Positions 15,156 through 25,593 of a DNA stretch of 40,916 bases are shown one piece after another. Source of the DNA: Candidatus Campylobacter infans. Lineage in GTDB: Bacteria > Campylobacterota > Campylobacteria > Campylobacterales > Campylobacteraceae. Position numbers and translations under genes: made by a program. Positions within the stretch are counted from its first letter, which is position 1; each line of letters opens with the position of its first letter. Under the pieces are notes generated by a model that was given only the letters and a program-made list of their open reading frames with translations, ran no database searches and was not told where the DNA came from. The DNA is taken from NCBI GenBank assembly GCA_009827235.1, contig SPMW01000013.1, positions 1 to 40,916 of the forward strand, in the 5' to 3' direction.

Positions 15156-18100
15156 ATGATAATAAACGCCTTTTTATCAATGGCCGGGGCGGCTTTTTGG
15201 TTTTTGGTTTTTGCTGTGGCTTGCGGGGCGGCGACTTTTATTGAAAGTGCTTATGATACGCCAACGGCTTGGGCTATGGTGTATGGGACGGCGTGGTTTG
15301 GAGTAATTCAGTTAATTTTAGGGCTAAACTTAATTTACAATCTTAAAGAATATAGATTTTTTACTCTTAAAAAACTTCCTATCTGTGCTTTTCATCTTGG
15401 TTTTTTGTTTATTTTAGTTGGCGCTGGGATTACGCGGTATTTGGGTGTAGAGGGCTTGATGCATATAAGAAATGGCGCTAGTGTTAGTGAGTTTGGCACG
15501 GCTCAAAGCTTTGTGCAATTGCGCGCTATTAGCGATGGTATGAGCTATTTAAAAGCAAGGCCTATTTATGTTTCCAAGCTTAGCGGTAATGATTTTAAAA
15601 TAGATTTAGATGTAAATGGCAAAAAAGCTAGCTTAAAATATGAAAAATTTGTCCCAAATGCCATTTATGAATGGCAAGAAAATAACGCAACAAATGCTAT
15701 GCCTTTGCTTGAAATTATGTTTTCAAACGATAAAAACGCGCGTAAAATAGCCCTTAGCAGTGGCGATAAAATCGATCTTGGTGGCATAGAGTTTAGCTTT
15801 GATAAAGACCAAAACCAAAGTAAAAAACAAAATTACATAAACATCAGCTTAGAAAATGGCAAATTTTATCTTAGTAGCGATCAAAATTTAAGCTATATGA
15901 AAATGGCTGATATGTCAAATGGCACATTAGAAAACAACGCAAAGCACGAGCTTAACGACACCAGGCTATTTACGCTAAGGCGCGCTGATGAGAGTTTAAA
16001 TTTTGCTTTTTCTAAAATGTTAAAGGGCGCAAAGCAAGAGCTAGTTAGTGCTAGCCACGGCCAAATGGGGCAAAATGCTTTTCTTAGCACGCTTAGCTTT
16101 AATGATAAAAGCAAGCAAGTAGCGATTTTTGAAAATGCTATGCCAAGTATGGCAAGCATTGATGGGGTAAATTTTGAACTTTCTTTAAATCCTATAAAAA
16201 TAGAATTACCATTTAGCATAAAGCTTGATAAATTCGAGCTTTTGCGCTATGCTGGGTCAAACTCGCCTATGAGTTATAGCTCTTTTGTCAAAATCCAAGA
16301 TGAAAAAACCGGAGATTATGATTACCACATTTATATGAACCATGTTTTAGATCACGGCGGGTATAGATTTTTTCAAAGTAGCTATGATCAAGATGAACAA
16401 GGCACTATTTTATCAGTTAATCGCGATCCTGGCAAATGGCCGACATATCTTGGCTACGCGCTTTTAGGGATTGGCTTTTTCTTTAATATCTTAAATCCGC
16501 ATTCGCGTTTTTCTAAATTATCAAAGAGCATAAGAGAGCAAAACCAAAACCCCAAACAAAATAAAAATGAAATTTCAAAATCCCCAAAAAGCGCGCCTAA
16601 AATCCTTGCGCTTTTTGCTCTTATTATTGCTATATTTTCGCCAAATACCCTAAAAGCTAGCGATGTAGCAATAAACAGCCAGCACGCAAAAATTGCTAGC
16701 ACTTTAATAATCCAAAGCTTTGATGGGCGTATGAAGCCTTTTGATACTTTAAGCTATGAGCTTTTAAATAAATTATACAGAAGCACTAGTATTGATGGCA
16801 TGAGCGCAAATGAAGCGATTTTATCGATGACTTTATTGCCTAGTAAATGGCGCGCTACGCCTATAATTAAAATAAGCGATGATGAGATAAAGCGTTTATT
16901 AAATATCCCACAATCCCAAAATTACGCTAGCTTTAATGACTTTTTTAGCCTTAGCAATAAAGGCAGCGATTATAAGCTTTTAGCACTAAGCCAAGAGGCT
17001 AATCGCAAGCCACTAAGTGCGCGCACACGGCTAGATAAAGAAATTATTAAAATTGATGAAAAAATAAATATTTTGTATATGATTTTTGCTGGGGAGTTTT
17101 TACGCATAATTCCAGCACAAAACGACCCAAGCAACACCTGGCATTCGCCCACATCAGCTCTTAGCACGCTAAGTGGCGATGAACAAAAACAAATTTTAAT
17201 CTTATTACAAGATTATTTTAGCAAGGCCACACAAGCAATTAGCGATAACAACTGGCAAGAAGCAAACCAAGCCTTAGAAAATTTAAAAGCCTATCAAGTA
17301 AAATACGGCGCAAATATTATGCCAAATCAAGCACATATAAAAGCTGAGCTACTTTTTAATGAATTGCAAATTTTTTCTAAGCTTACTGGCGTTTATTTGT
17401 TAGCTGGGCTAGCGTTATTAGCGGTGGTGTTTATTCGCTTGGCAAGCAAATGGCGTTTAAATATTATTTTTAAAATAGTTTATGGCATAAATATTTTAGC
17501 CTTTATCTTACATACAGCAGGGCTTGCGCTTAGGTGGTATATTAGCGGGCATGCGCCGTGGAGCGATGCTTATGAGAGTTTGGTTTATATAGCGTGGGCG
17601 CTTGCGCTTTCTGGGATTTTGTTTTCTAGGCGTTCTGCTATTTCATTAGCACTTAGTACTATTTTGGCTGGGTGTGTGCTTTTTGTGGCTCATCTTAGCT
17701 GGATTGATCCACAAATTACAAATTTAATGCCAGTTTTACGCTCGTATTGGCTGACAATCCATGTAAGCGTAATCACAGCAAGCTATGGATTTTTAGGGCT
17801 TTGTAGCTTGCTTGGGATTTTTACTCTTTTACTTTTTAGCTTACAAAATCGCTATAAAGAAAATATTCAATTTAGCCAAAATATCTTAGAAGCTACGCGC
17901 ATAAATGAAATGGCGATGATTTTAGGGCTTGGCTTGCTCACAGTTGGTAATTTTTTAGGCGGTGTTTGGGCTAATGAAAGCTGGGGGCGTTATTGGGGCT
18001 GGGATAGTAAAGAAACTTGGGCTTTAATTAGCATTTTGGTTTATGCGGCTGTGTTGCATATGCGTTTTATAAAGGCGCTAAACTCACAATACGCCTTTGC

Positions 18101-18293
18101 TGTTGCGTCAATGTTTGCTTATTGGAGCATTATTTTTACATATTTTGGGGTGAATTTTTATCTTAGCGGGCTTCATAGCTATGCAGCTGGTGATGTGGTT
18201 CAAATTCCAACCTTTGTTTATATTAGCGTAATTGCTATGATAGCTCTTGCCTTGCTAGCTTTGCGCGGTAAAGTTTATTCAAAAAAATTATAA
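15156..18293 (+). CDS. ccsBA: Fused cytochrome c synthetase CcsBA (ResB-CcsA)
   Basis: The 1045-residue inner-membrane protein attaches heme to periplasmic apocytochromes c (system II). The N-terminal half is CcsB/ResB-like: membrane helices including the heme-channel histidine in FHLGFLFILVGAG, a long periplasmic domain, and HIYMNHVLDHGGYRFF before another helix. The C-terminal half is CcsA: helices, the heme-handling motif WGRYWGWDSKETW, and conserved histidines in SGHAPWSDAYESL and LTIHVSVITASYGFLGL. Such fusions are known from Helicobacter and Campylobacter. I chose ATG 15156, which has AAAGGGG 6 bases upstream, over a TTG ten codons earlier. It is transcribed alone from the promoter at 15118. 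Confidence 0.94.
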   Translation: MIINAFLSMAGAAFWFLVFAVACGAATFIESAYDTPTAWAMVYGTAWFGVIQLILGLNLIYNLKEYRFFTLKKLPICAFHLGFLFILVGAGITRYLGVEGLMHIRNGASVSEFGTAQSFVQLRAISDGMSYLKARPIYVSKLSGNDFKIDLDVNGKKASLKYEKFVPNAIYEWQENNATNAMPLLEIMFSNDKNARKIALSSGDKIDLGGIEFSFDKDQNQSKKQNYINISLENGKFYLSSDQNLSYMKMADMSNGTLENNAKHELNDTRLFTLRRADESLNFAFSKMLKGAKQELVSASHGQMGQNAFLSTLSFNDKSKQVAIFENAMPSMASIDGVNFELSLNPIKIELPFSIKLDKFELLRYAGSNSPMSYSSFVKIQDEKTGDYDYHIYMNHVLDHGGYRFFQSSYDQDEQGTILSVNRDPGKWPTYLGYALLGIGFFFNILNPHSRFSKLSKSIREQNQNPKQNKNEISKSPKSAPKILALFALIIAIFSPNTLKASDVAINSQHAKIASTLIIQSFDGRMKPFDTLSYELLNKLYRSTSIDGMSANEAILSMTLLPSKWRATPIIKISDDEIKRLLNIPQSQNYASFNDFFSLSNKGSDYKLLALSQEANRKPLSARTRLDKEIIKIDEKINILYMIFAGEFLRIIPAQNDPSNTWHSPTSALSTLSGDEQKQILILLQDYFSKATQAISDNNWQEANQALENLKAYQVKYGANIMPNQAHIKAELLFNELQIFSKLTGVYLLAGLALLAVVFIRLASKWRLNIIFKIVYGINILAFILHTAGLALRWYISGHAPWSDAYESLVYIAWALALSGILFSRRSAISLALSTILAGCVLFVAHLSWIDPQITNLMPVLRSYWLTIHVSVITASYGFLGLCSLLGIFTLLLFSLQNRYKENIQFSQNILEATRINEMAMILGLGLLTVGNFLGGVWANESWGRYWGWDSKETWALISILVYAAVLHMRFIKALNSQYAFAVASMFAYWSIIFTYFGVNFYLSGLHSYAAGDVVQIPTFVYISVIAMIALALLALRGKVYSKKL

Positions 18294-18385
18294 TTTTGCT
18301 TAAATAAAATTTAGCTCTTTAAATTAGGGCTAAATTTTAAAATTTGGAGTTTAAAATTTTAAAATTTTTAGCATTTTTAAATGTA

Positions 18386-19450
<1,065 letters not shown>

Positions 19451-19459
19451 GTTAAAATT

Positions 19460-20479
19460 TTGAAAAAATCATCAAAAATAGCCACAGCCAAAAAAAAGCC
19501 TATGGCTAAAAAAACCATTAAAAAACAAACAAAACCAGCTAGAAATTTCACAAAAACATCTGCTGGGATCTCTTTTGTTATTTTCGTGCTAATGGCTGTG
19601 CTTTGGCTTGGTATAGTCTATTATATGCTAAGCAATAAAACTTCATCCAAGCAAGCTCCCATAATAGCAAAAAGCAATATCACCAAAGAAAATATTCAAA
19701 AAACCAATCAAAGCACTCAAAATTTAGTGCGCGATACTAGATTAGATGAGGCCCTAGAAAAACTAAGCCAACAAGCAAAAAACCAAACACAAAATTTACA
19801 AATCAATACAAAAATCAAAGCCAAAAGCGCAAAATTAGTCATTATAATGGACGATATTTCACTAAAATCGCAAGTTGATGAAATAAAATCCTTAAAAATA
19901 AAAATTACCCCATCGATTTTTCCGCCCTTTAAATCCAGAGAGCACACAAATCTTTTAGCTGATGAGTTTAAAACCTATATGGTGCATTTGCCGCTAGCTG
20001 CTTATAACTACAAAGACACCACAGGCGCGCTAAGCCAAAACGCCACGCCATCACAAATAAAAAAACGCATTAAAGAAATTAAAAAACAATTTAAAAACCT
20101 AAAATACATCAACAATCACACCGGCTCAGCCTTTACTCAAAATTACAAAGCCACTAAAATTTTATTAAAAGAACTAAAAGCACAAGGCATAAAATTTGTA
20201 GATAGCAAGACAACCCCAAACTCAGCCGTGCCAAAAGCAAGCCAAGAATTAGGGCTAAGCTATGTGTATCGCGATGTTTTTTTAGATAACGAACAAAACG
20301 AAAAAAGCATTTTACGCCAATTACAACTAGCCATCAAAATAGCCAAAAAAGAAGGCCACGCCATAGCGATTTGCCACCCATACCCAGCTACTTTTAAGGC
20401 CTTAAAAAAAGCGCAAGATAAAATGTTTGAAGATATTGAAATTGTATATTTGGATGAAATTTATGGACTTTATAACTAA
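19460..20479 (+). CDS. Divergent polysaccharide deacetylase (YibQ/DUF610-like)
   Basis: The 339-residue protein has a very lysine-rich cytoplasmic N-terminus, one membrane helix at about residues 34-57 (SFVIFVLMAVLWLGIVYYML), and a periplasmic polysaccharide-deacetylase-like domain: KLVIIMDDIS, HLPLAAYNY, INNHTGSAFTQN, KFVDSKT and AICHPYPAT. The D, H and N pattern fits the divergent deacetylase family found next to ilvC in Campylobacter. Substrate is unknown, probably a cell-wall or glycan component. The start is TTG at 19460, 9 bases after the ilvC stop, with weak ribosome site; ATG at 19502 is the alternative. Its end overlaps dprA by 17 bases. Confidence 0.82.
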   Translation: MKKSSKIATAKKKPMAKKTIKKQTKPARNFTKTSAGISFVIFVLMAVLWLGIVYYMLSNKTSSKQAPIIAKSNITKENIQKTNQSTQNLVRDTRLDEALEKLSQQAKNQTQNLQINTKIKAKSAKLVIIMDDISLKSQVDEIKSLKIKITPSIFPPFKSREHTNLLADEFKTYMVHLPLAAYNYKDTTGALSQNATPSQIKKRIKEIKKQFKNLKYINNHTGSAFTQNYKATKILLKELKAQGIKFVDSKTTPNSAVPKASQELGLSYVYRDVFLDNEQNEKSILRQLQLAIKIAKKEGHAIAICHPYPATFKALKKAQDKMFEDIEIVYLDEIYGLYN

Positions 20480-21242
20480 TATTCCGCCTTGCTTAAAGCG
20501 CATTAAAAATCCGCCAAAAAAGCTATATTTTAAGGGCGATTTATCGCTTTTAGAGCGTCCAAAAGTAGCCATTGTAGGCTCGCGCGCTTGCTCAAAATAC
20601 ACACAAAATTTAATCCTTAGCCTAGCTAGTGCTTTAAAAAATGCTGGCGTTTGTGTGGTAAGCGGAGCAGCTATCGGCGCTGATATTTACGCCCATCAAG
20701 GCGCTTATCCGCTCACAATAGCTGTATTTGGCAATGGTTTAGATGAAATTTACCCAAAGCAAAACGCCAAAATGATAAATGAAATTTACACGCGTTGCCT
20801 AGCCCTTAGCGAATACGAACCAAGCCAAAAAGCCCATAGCGCGTTTTTCTTACAAAGAAATCGCATTGTAGTAGGGCTTAGCGATGCTGTCGTAGTAGCT
20901 CAAGCTGATATAAAATCTGGCTCAATGAGTAGTGCGATGTATGCTAAAAATGCTGGCATTGGGCTTTATGGATTTGGGCAAAGAATGGGCGAGAGCGATG
21001 GGACTAATCTTTTAATAAGCAAAGGGCAAATGAGCTTAATTGCTGATATAGACGAGTTTGTGAGCAAATTTTCATCTACGGATTTCCCCGTTAATAAAGA
21101 GCAAAATAAAGATGAATTATTAGAATTTATTAAACAAAATCCTAGCTTTAATGCTTCTTATGCGCGTTTTGGGGATAAAATTTTTGAATACGAAGTAGAG
21201 GGCAAAATCGCAATAGATGGCGCTTTTGTAAGGGCGTTATGA
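20463..21242 (+). CDS. dprA: DNA processing protein DprA
   Basis: The 259-residue Rossmann-fold protein loads RecA on incoming single-stranded DNA during natural transformation. Seen: PKVAIVGSRACSKY, VVSGAAIGADIYAHQGA, and IKSGSMSSAMYA, all DprA/Smf signatures. The short form lacks an N-terminal SAM-like domain and has only a reduced C-terminal helical tail. I chose ATG 20463, which has GGA about 9 bases upstream and gives MDFITNIPPCLK; ATG 20454 is possible. The gene overlaps the YibQ-like gene and shares an ATGA junction with ruvX, so it is in one operon with them. Confidence 0.92.
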   Translation: MDFITNIPPCLKRIKNPPKKLYFKGDLSLLERPKVAIVGSRACSKYTQNLILSLASALKNAGVCVVSGAAIGADIYAHQGAYPLTIAVFGNGLDEIYPKQNAKMINEIYTRCLALSEYEPSQKAHSAFFLQRNRIVVGLSDAVVVAQADIKSGSMSSAMYAKNAGIGLYGFGQRMGESDGTNLLISKGQMSLIADIDEFVSKFSSTDFPVNKEQNKDELLEFIKQNPSFNASYARFGDKIFEYEVEGKIAIDGAFVRAL

Positions 21243-21634
21243 TAGTTGGGCTTGATATTGGCTTAAAGCGCATAGGCGTGGCTATTTGTGTAAATGGCGT
21301 GATTTTGCCAAGCACACCTTTAATGCGCCAAAACCGCAAGCAAGCAGCTAGGGATTTAGATGTAATGCTAAAAGAAAAAAATGCAAGCAAGGTGATAGTA
21401 GGAATCCCAAAAGATGGCTCTTGCCAAGATGAAATGACTAGGCGCATAAAGCATTTTATGAATCTTTTAGATACTAAGATAGAAATTATTTTTGTTGATG
21501 AGAGTTTTTCTAGCGTTCAAGCTAGCCACAAAATACAAGAAAAAGCCATCAAAAGCCATAAAAATGGGCATTTAGACAGCCTTGCAGCTTGTGAGATATT
21601 AAGGCGGTATGTAGAGGGCGCAAATGAGCTTTAA
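21239..21634 (+). CDS. ruvX: RuvX/YqgF-family nuclease
   Basis: The 131-residue RNase H-fold protein belongs to the YqgF family of putative Holliday-junction resolvases, with reported roles in 16S rRNA 5' end processing. Acidic active-site residues are visible in GLDIGLKRIGVA (Asp6), IFVDESFSS and HLDSLAACEIL. ATGA overlap with dprA and an 11-base overlap with the next gene put it in the same operon. Length and motifs are standard, so it is likely functional. Confidence 0.92.
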   Translation: MIVGLDIGLKRIGVAICVNGVILPSTPLMRQNRKQAARDLDVMLKEKNASKVIVGIPKDGSCQDEMTRRIKHFMNLLDTKIEIIFVDESFSSVQASHKIQEKAIKSHKNGHLDSLAACEILRRYVEGANEL

Positions 21635-22508
21635 AGACGATTTATCAAGTATTTTAGGCGCAAATTTTAATGAAGTTTGGCAAAGTTTTTTTAGCCAAAA
21701 ACAGGTAGGATTTTTCATAAGTGCGCTAGGTTTAGAGCAAAAAGAGCGGATTTTTACTGAGTTTAAAGAGCTAAATTTAAAAGAAATTTTGCCAAATTTT
21801 TATCTTGTTGGTGGCACAAAAAAGCCAATTTTAAGCGCGTCAAGCTCTTTTAATGAAGGGCTAATTTACATACAAAATCCAAGCTCATATTTAAGCGCGC
21901 TAAATCTAAATGCGAGCTTAAATGATGAAATATGCGATATGTGCGCAAGCCCTGGTGGCAAAAGCATCGCGCTTTGTGCTTTGTTTGCTTTAAATTTTAA
22001 AAATTATGAAAAAAACGCATTAAAATTTGCTTGTATTGAAGCTAACAAAGATAGATTTTTTAGCCTTAAAAAAAATCTTTTAAAATATTCCCTAACAAAT
22101 ATCAAAACCTTTAATAAAGACGCAAGAAGCATATCGCGCACTTGTAAAGAGCGTTTTGATCGCATTATTTTAGATGCGCCTTGTTCGTCTTATTCGCATT
22201 TTAGTGAAAATTTTAAAGAAAAATCCATTAAAGAAATAAAGGCTCTATCTAAATTGCAAAAAGAGCTTTTAAATGCAGGACTAGGCGCTCTTAAATGCGG
22301 TGGCGAGCTAGTTTATAGCACTTGTACTTTTTATCCCCAAGAAAACGAGCAAGTAATCCAAAACGCGCTTAATTCAAAATTTAAAATACAAATTTTAAAG
22401 CTTGATTTTTTACCACAAAACGCAAGGCAAAATGACTTTGGCGCGCTAATTTTGCCAAATGAAATTTACGATGGATTTTTTATAACGCGCATTAAAAAAT
22501 TAGCCTAA
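21624..22508 (+). CDS. RNA cytosine-C5 methyltransferase, RsmB/NOL1-Sun family
   Basis: A 294-residue SAM-dependent methyltransferase acting on rRNA or tRNA cytosines. SAM motif CASPGGKS (108-114), motif IV LDAPCSS with Cys187, and motif VI YSTCTFYPQENEQ with the catalytic Cys234 are all present. It lacks the NusB-like N-terminal domain of E. coli RsmB, so the exact target base is unclear. It closes the ilvC-dprA-ruvX block, as in C. jejuni, and converges with ruvB across a 64-base AT-palindrome spacer. Confidence 0.88.
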   Translation: MSFKDDLSSILGANFNEVWQSFFSQKQVGFFISALGLEQKERIFTEFKELNLKEILPNFYLVGGTKKPILSASSSFNEGLIYIQNPSSYLSALNLNASLNDEICDMCASPGGKSIALCALFALNFKNYEKNALKFACIEANKDRFFSLKKNLLKYSLTNIKTFNKDARSISRTCKERFDRIILDAPCSSYSHFSENFKEKSIKEIKALSKLQKELLNAGLGALKCGGELVYSTCTFYPQENEQVIQNALNSKFKIQILKLDFLPQNARQNDFGALILPNEIYDGFFITRIKKLA

Positions 22509-22550
22509 ATTTTAAAATTTAATGCCAAATTTTAAAATAAACCTGCGCTA

Positions 22551-22578
22551 TTTTAAAATTTAGCGCCAAATTTTAAAA
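22551..22578. terminator. Inverted repeat between convergent genes
   Basis: TTTTAAAATTT (22551-22561) and AAATTTTAAAA (22568-22578) are perfect complements around the loop AGCGCC. A second, self-complementary AAATTTTAAAATTT lies at 22507-22520. The AT-only stem is weak in RNA. The place between two gene ends suggests a two-way terminator, but the right arm overlaps the ruvB stop and a chance word is possible. Confidence 0.4.
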
Positions 22579-23580
22579 ATCAAAAAGCGGATTTTCACCT
22601 CTTATGCCACAAATTTCATAGCCCTTAGCACTTAAAACTCGCCCCTTTGCTGTGCGCTGGATATAGCCATTACTTAGCAAAAACGGCTCTAAAACATCTT
22701 CAATCGTATGCTCATCTTCGCTAAGCGCAGCTGCTATCGTGCCTAGTCCAAGTGCCTTGCCGCCGCTATTTGCAAGTAAGGCCAAATATCTTAAATCCAT
22801 CTCATCAAGCCCTAAATCGCTCACCCCTAATGCTTTTAGTGAGCTTTGTGCGCGCTTTTTATTTATGTGATTTTCACCTGCCACATCGGCATAATCGCGA
22901 ATGCGCCGAAGCAATCTAAGTGCGATGCGTGGCGTACCGCGACTTCGTTTGGCTATTTCAAGCCCTGCTTCATCATCGCAAATTTTATTTAATTTAATAG
23001 CAGCAGCGCTTATGATTTTGGCAAGTTCATCATTTGTGTAAAATTGCAACCTAAAAGCAAGCCCAAAGCGATCCCTAAGTGGCGCGCTGATATTACCTGC
23101 GCGCGTAGTAGCTCCAACTAGCGTAAAATGCGCTATATCCACTTTTATTGTTTGTGCTGCTGGGCCTTGACCAATTATTATATCAAGGCGAAAATCCTCC
23201 ATTGCTGAGTATAAAATTTCTTCAATCGCAGGACTTAGGCGGTGAATTTCATCGATAAAAAGCACATCGCCTTCTTCAAGGTTTGTTAAAATTGCTGCTA
23301 AATCGCCTGATTTTTCAATCATCGGCGCAGCACTTACTTTGATATTTGCGCCCATTGAATGCGCGATTATATGCGCTAGGGTCGTTTTGCCAAGTCCTGG
23401 CGGCCCATAAAAAAGCGTGTGATCTAGGCATTCTGCACGCTTTTTAGCAGCTTGTAGGCTAATGGCTAAATTGCTTTTAATTTTTTCTTGCCCGATATAT
23501 TCATCAAAACTAAGTGGTCGCAAGCTTTGCTCGGCATTTTCTTCAAGGTTTAGTTTTTGAATTTCAACTATTCTATCCAT
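22573..23580 (-). CDS. ruvB: Holliday junction branch-migration ATPase RuvB
   Basis: The 335-residue AAA+ motor drives branch migration with RuvA. Seen: [15 protein letters not shown] at the N-terminus, Walker [12 protein letters not shown] (near residues 59-69), Walker [10 protein letters not shown], sensor GATTRAG, and the C-terminal winged helix ending [15 protein letters not shown]. All standard for the family. The start has AAGAG upstream. It is followed upstream, on the same strand, by the Fe-S subunit gene with a 45-base gap, so they may be cotranscribed without a shared role. Confidence 0.97.
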   Translation of the reverse strand: MDRIVEIQKLNLEENAEQSLRPLSFDEYIGQEKIKSNLAISLQAAKKRAECLDHTLFYGPPGLGKTTLAHIIAHSMGANIKVSAAPMIEKSGDLAAILTNLEEGDVLFIDEIHRLSPAIEEILYSAMEDFRLDIIIGQGPAAQTIKVDIAHFTLVGATTRAGNISAPLRDRFGLAFRLQFYTNDELAKIISAAAIKLNKICDDEAGLEIAKRSRGTPRIALRLLRRIRDYADVAGENHINKKRAQSSLKALGVSDLGLDEMDLRYLALLANSGGKALGLGTIAAALSEDEHTIEDVLEPFLLSNGYIQRTAKGRVLSAKGYEICGIRGENPLFDF

Positions 23581-23625
23581 TCATTCTCTTTTTAAAACGG
23601 CTTAAAATTTCAAGTTTAAAATTTG

Positions 23626-24963
23626 CTATAAAAGCTCGGCTACTAGCTCTACCCAGTTTTGGCATCTTAGTTTAGAGTTTGCCACATTTAAAGAATTGTT
23701 TAATTGCATTTTACACGCTGAGCATTCGGTGCTTACGATATTTGCGCCTGTGTTTATTAGTGTATTTGCGCGTTTTAAGCCAACTTGCTTGCTTAAATGA
23801 TAATTTTGGCTTTGCATCGTTACTCCGCCAAAACCACAACAACTTACATTATCGCCTGTTTCAACTACCTTAAATGCGGCATTTAAAAGCACGCGCGGTT
23901 CTTTAAAAACCCCTTGCATTTTTCTTGCGTGGCAAGGATCGTGGTAGGTGATGCTTAGCAAGCTTTTATTTTTTTCTAAAATGCTTGCTAGGTCTGTAAA
24001 TTTTACAAAATACTCACTAGCTAAATATATTTTTTTTACTACATTTTTGGCTCTATTTTGCCAAAACTCATCATCTTCAAATAGCCTTACATAATCAACC
24101 TTAATCATCGCCGAGCAAGTGCCCTCAGCTATGATTATAGCCTCACAGCTTTGTAAAATTTTCTCAAAATATTCTATGTTTTTTTTAGCATTATATTTAG
24201 TCGTGGCAAAATCGCCCGTAAAATAAGCAGGCGCGCCACAACATGCTTGCTCTTTCATCAAATGCGCATTTATATTTAATTTTTTTAAAATTTTTAATAA
24301 TCCATCGCCGATAGCGGTGTAGGCGTAGTTTGCCATACAACCAATAAAAATTCCCACACTGCGATTTGAGCCATTATCTATAAACTCGCTATAAGAGTTT
24401 AAAAAGCTTTTTTTGCTCGCACTTGGCAATAAACGCTCTTTTTTTATCATCGGCAAAGAAAATCTTGGGCGCATATTTGGATTTTTATTATTTAATTTAA
24501 AATTTGTATTTAAAAAATTAGAGTTTTTTGCCTCATTTTCAAGGTTTGGCAGAGCATTTTCAAGCTTAAAGCCACAGCTTTGAAAAACATAACCCATTTT
24601 AGCGACAAAATCCATAACCTTTCTATGCCTAAGCAAATAAAAAAAGACTTTTTTATACCAGGTAATGCCGTATTTTTGGGCTAAATCAAAGCGAACATTT
24701 TCTATCATTTCATCAGTAGCTAGCGAGCTAGGGCAAACATCAACGCAATTTGTGCATAAAAAACAGCTCTCAAATATGCGCTTGGCATTTTTATCAAGGC
24801 TTAGCTCGCCATTTTTATACGCCCCGATTAAATCCAAAAATCCGCGCGGGCTTAGTGCTTCATCGCCACTAATGCCAAAAATAGTACAAGTTGGTTTGCA
24901 TTTACCGCATTTTACGCAAGCATCACTAATGGCTGAAAAATTAAATTTTGATAAATTTTGCAT
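23626..24963 (-). CDS. GlcF/GlpC-like iron-sulfur oxidoreductase subunit
   Basis: The 445-residue protein has two 4Fe-4S ferredoxin motifs at the N-terminus (Cys16, 19, 22, 26 in CVKCGKCKPTC; Cys67, 70, 73, 77 in CFLCTNCVDVC) and two CCG domains, GIFIGCMANYAY with QACCGAPAY, and YHDPCHARKMQG with VSCCGFGG. This is the arrangement of GlcF, GlpC and LldE-like subunits, which pass electrons from a flavin dehydrogenase to the quinone pool or bind heterodisulfide-type clusters. The partner flavoprotein (GlcD, GlpA or LldF-like) is not in the window, so the substrate is open: glycolate, lactate and glycerol-3-phosphate are candidates. Confidence 0.85.
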   Translation of the reverse strand: MQNLSKFNFSAISDACVKCGKCKPTCTIFGISGDEALSPRGFLDLIGAYKNGELSLDKNAKRIFESCFLCTNCVDVCPSSLATDEMIENVRFDLAQKYGITWYKKVFFYLLRHRKVMDFVAKMGYVFQSCGFKLENALPNLENEAKNSNFLNTNFKLNNKNPNMRPRFSLPMIKKERLLPSASKKSFLNSYSEFIDNGSNRSVGIFIGCMANYAYTAIGDGLLKILKKLNINAHLMKEQACCGAPAYFTGDFATTKYNAKKNIEYFEKILQSCEAIIIAEGTCSAMIKVDYVRLFEDDEFWQNRAKNVVKKIYLASEYFVKFTDLASILEKNKSLLSITYHDPCHARKMQGVFKEPRVLLNAAFKVVETGDNVSCCGFGGVTMQSQNYHLSKQVGLKRANTLINTGANIVSTECSACKMQLNNSLNVANSKLRCQNWVELVAELL

Positions 24964-25043
24964 TTTAAATCCAAATTTTTGGGCAATTTTAGCATAAATT
25001 ATTCGTTTTTATTAAGTTTTAAGGCGCATTACAAGGCAAAAAA

Positions 25044-25475
25044 TTATTTTGTTGTGGCGTCTATTACTAGGTGTTGGGGGATTTTTATTATTTGTGGATT
25101 AAGCGGGCGAAAGGCTTCGTTGTCGTATTCTAGGTCTTTTTGATAGCCATTTAGCTGATCAGCAATTAATAAAAGCCAATCAATTAGCTCCGTGCTTGCG
25201 ATATTGTGATCGCCGTGTTCTTCCATAGTATCGCCTATAATGCTCATACAAAGCCTAGTTACACGCTCTACATCATCTAATTTTAAAAATTTCGCGGCCG
25301 AATGGACATTTGAGAAAATTCTAAAAAGTTCTTGGAGATTCATAGGGAAATTTTGTTCATTATTTAAGCCGATTATCAATGGCTCTAAGGCTGTGGTCAT
25401 TACATTAAAATGGGTCATAAATTCATTTATAATATCAAGGTCATAATCTATTTCAAGCTGTTCTAAAATACCCAT
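25044..25475 (-). CDS. HPt-like phosphotransfer domain protein
   Basis: The 143-residue acidic, all-helical protein contains FRIFSNVHSAAKFLKLDDVERV (His58). The spacing H-S-A-A-K-F-L around the histidine looks like the phospho-accepting helix of HPt domains such as those of CheA. No kinase, receiver or membrane segment is fused to it. The start at 25475 follows AAGGATAAAAA. It is divergent from panB with about 118 bases between the two starts. Function as a phosphorelay intermediate, or as a phosphatase-type regulator in chemotaxis, is inferred from the motif alone; the HPt signature is weaker than in classic members. Confidence 0.6.
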   Translation of the reverse strand: MGILEQLEIDYDLDIINEFMTHFNVMTTALEPLIIGLNNEQNFPMNLQELFRIFSNVHSAAKFLKLDDVERVTRLCMSIIGDTMEEHGDHNIASTELIDWLLLIADQLNGYQKDLEYDNEAFRPLNPQIIKIPQHLVIDATTK

Positions 25476-25563
25476 TTTTTATCCTTGCAAAAATTTAAAG
25501 GCGCATTCTAGCAAATTTTTGATAAAAGCTAACAAAATAAAAGAAAATTTCATCTTAGCTTGC

Positions 25564-25569
25564 TATACT
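25564..25569 (+). promoter_or_regulatory. Probable -10 box for panB operon
   Basis: TATACT in TTGCTATACTTTCGC, 25 bases before the ATG at 25594. Confidence 0.45.
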
Positions 25570-25593
25570 TTCGCAAAAATTTCAAGGTCAAAA

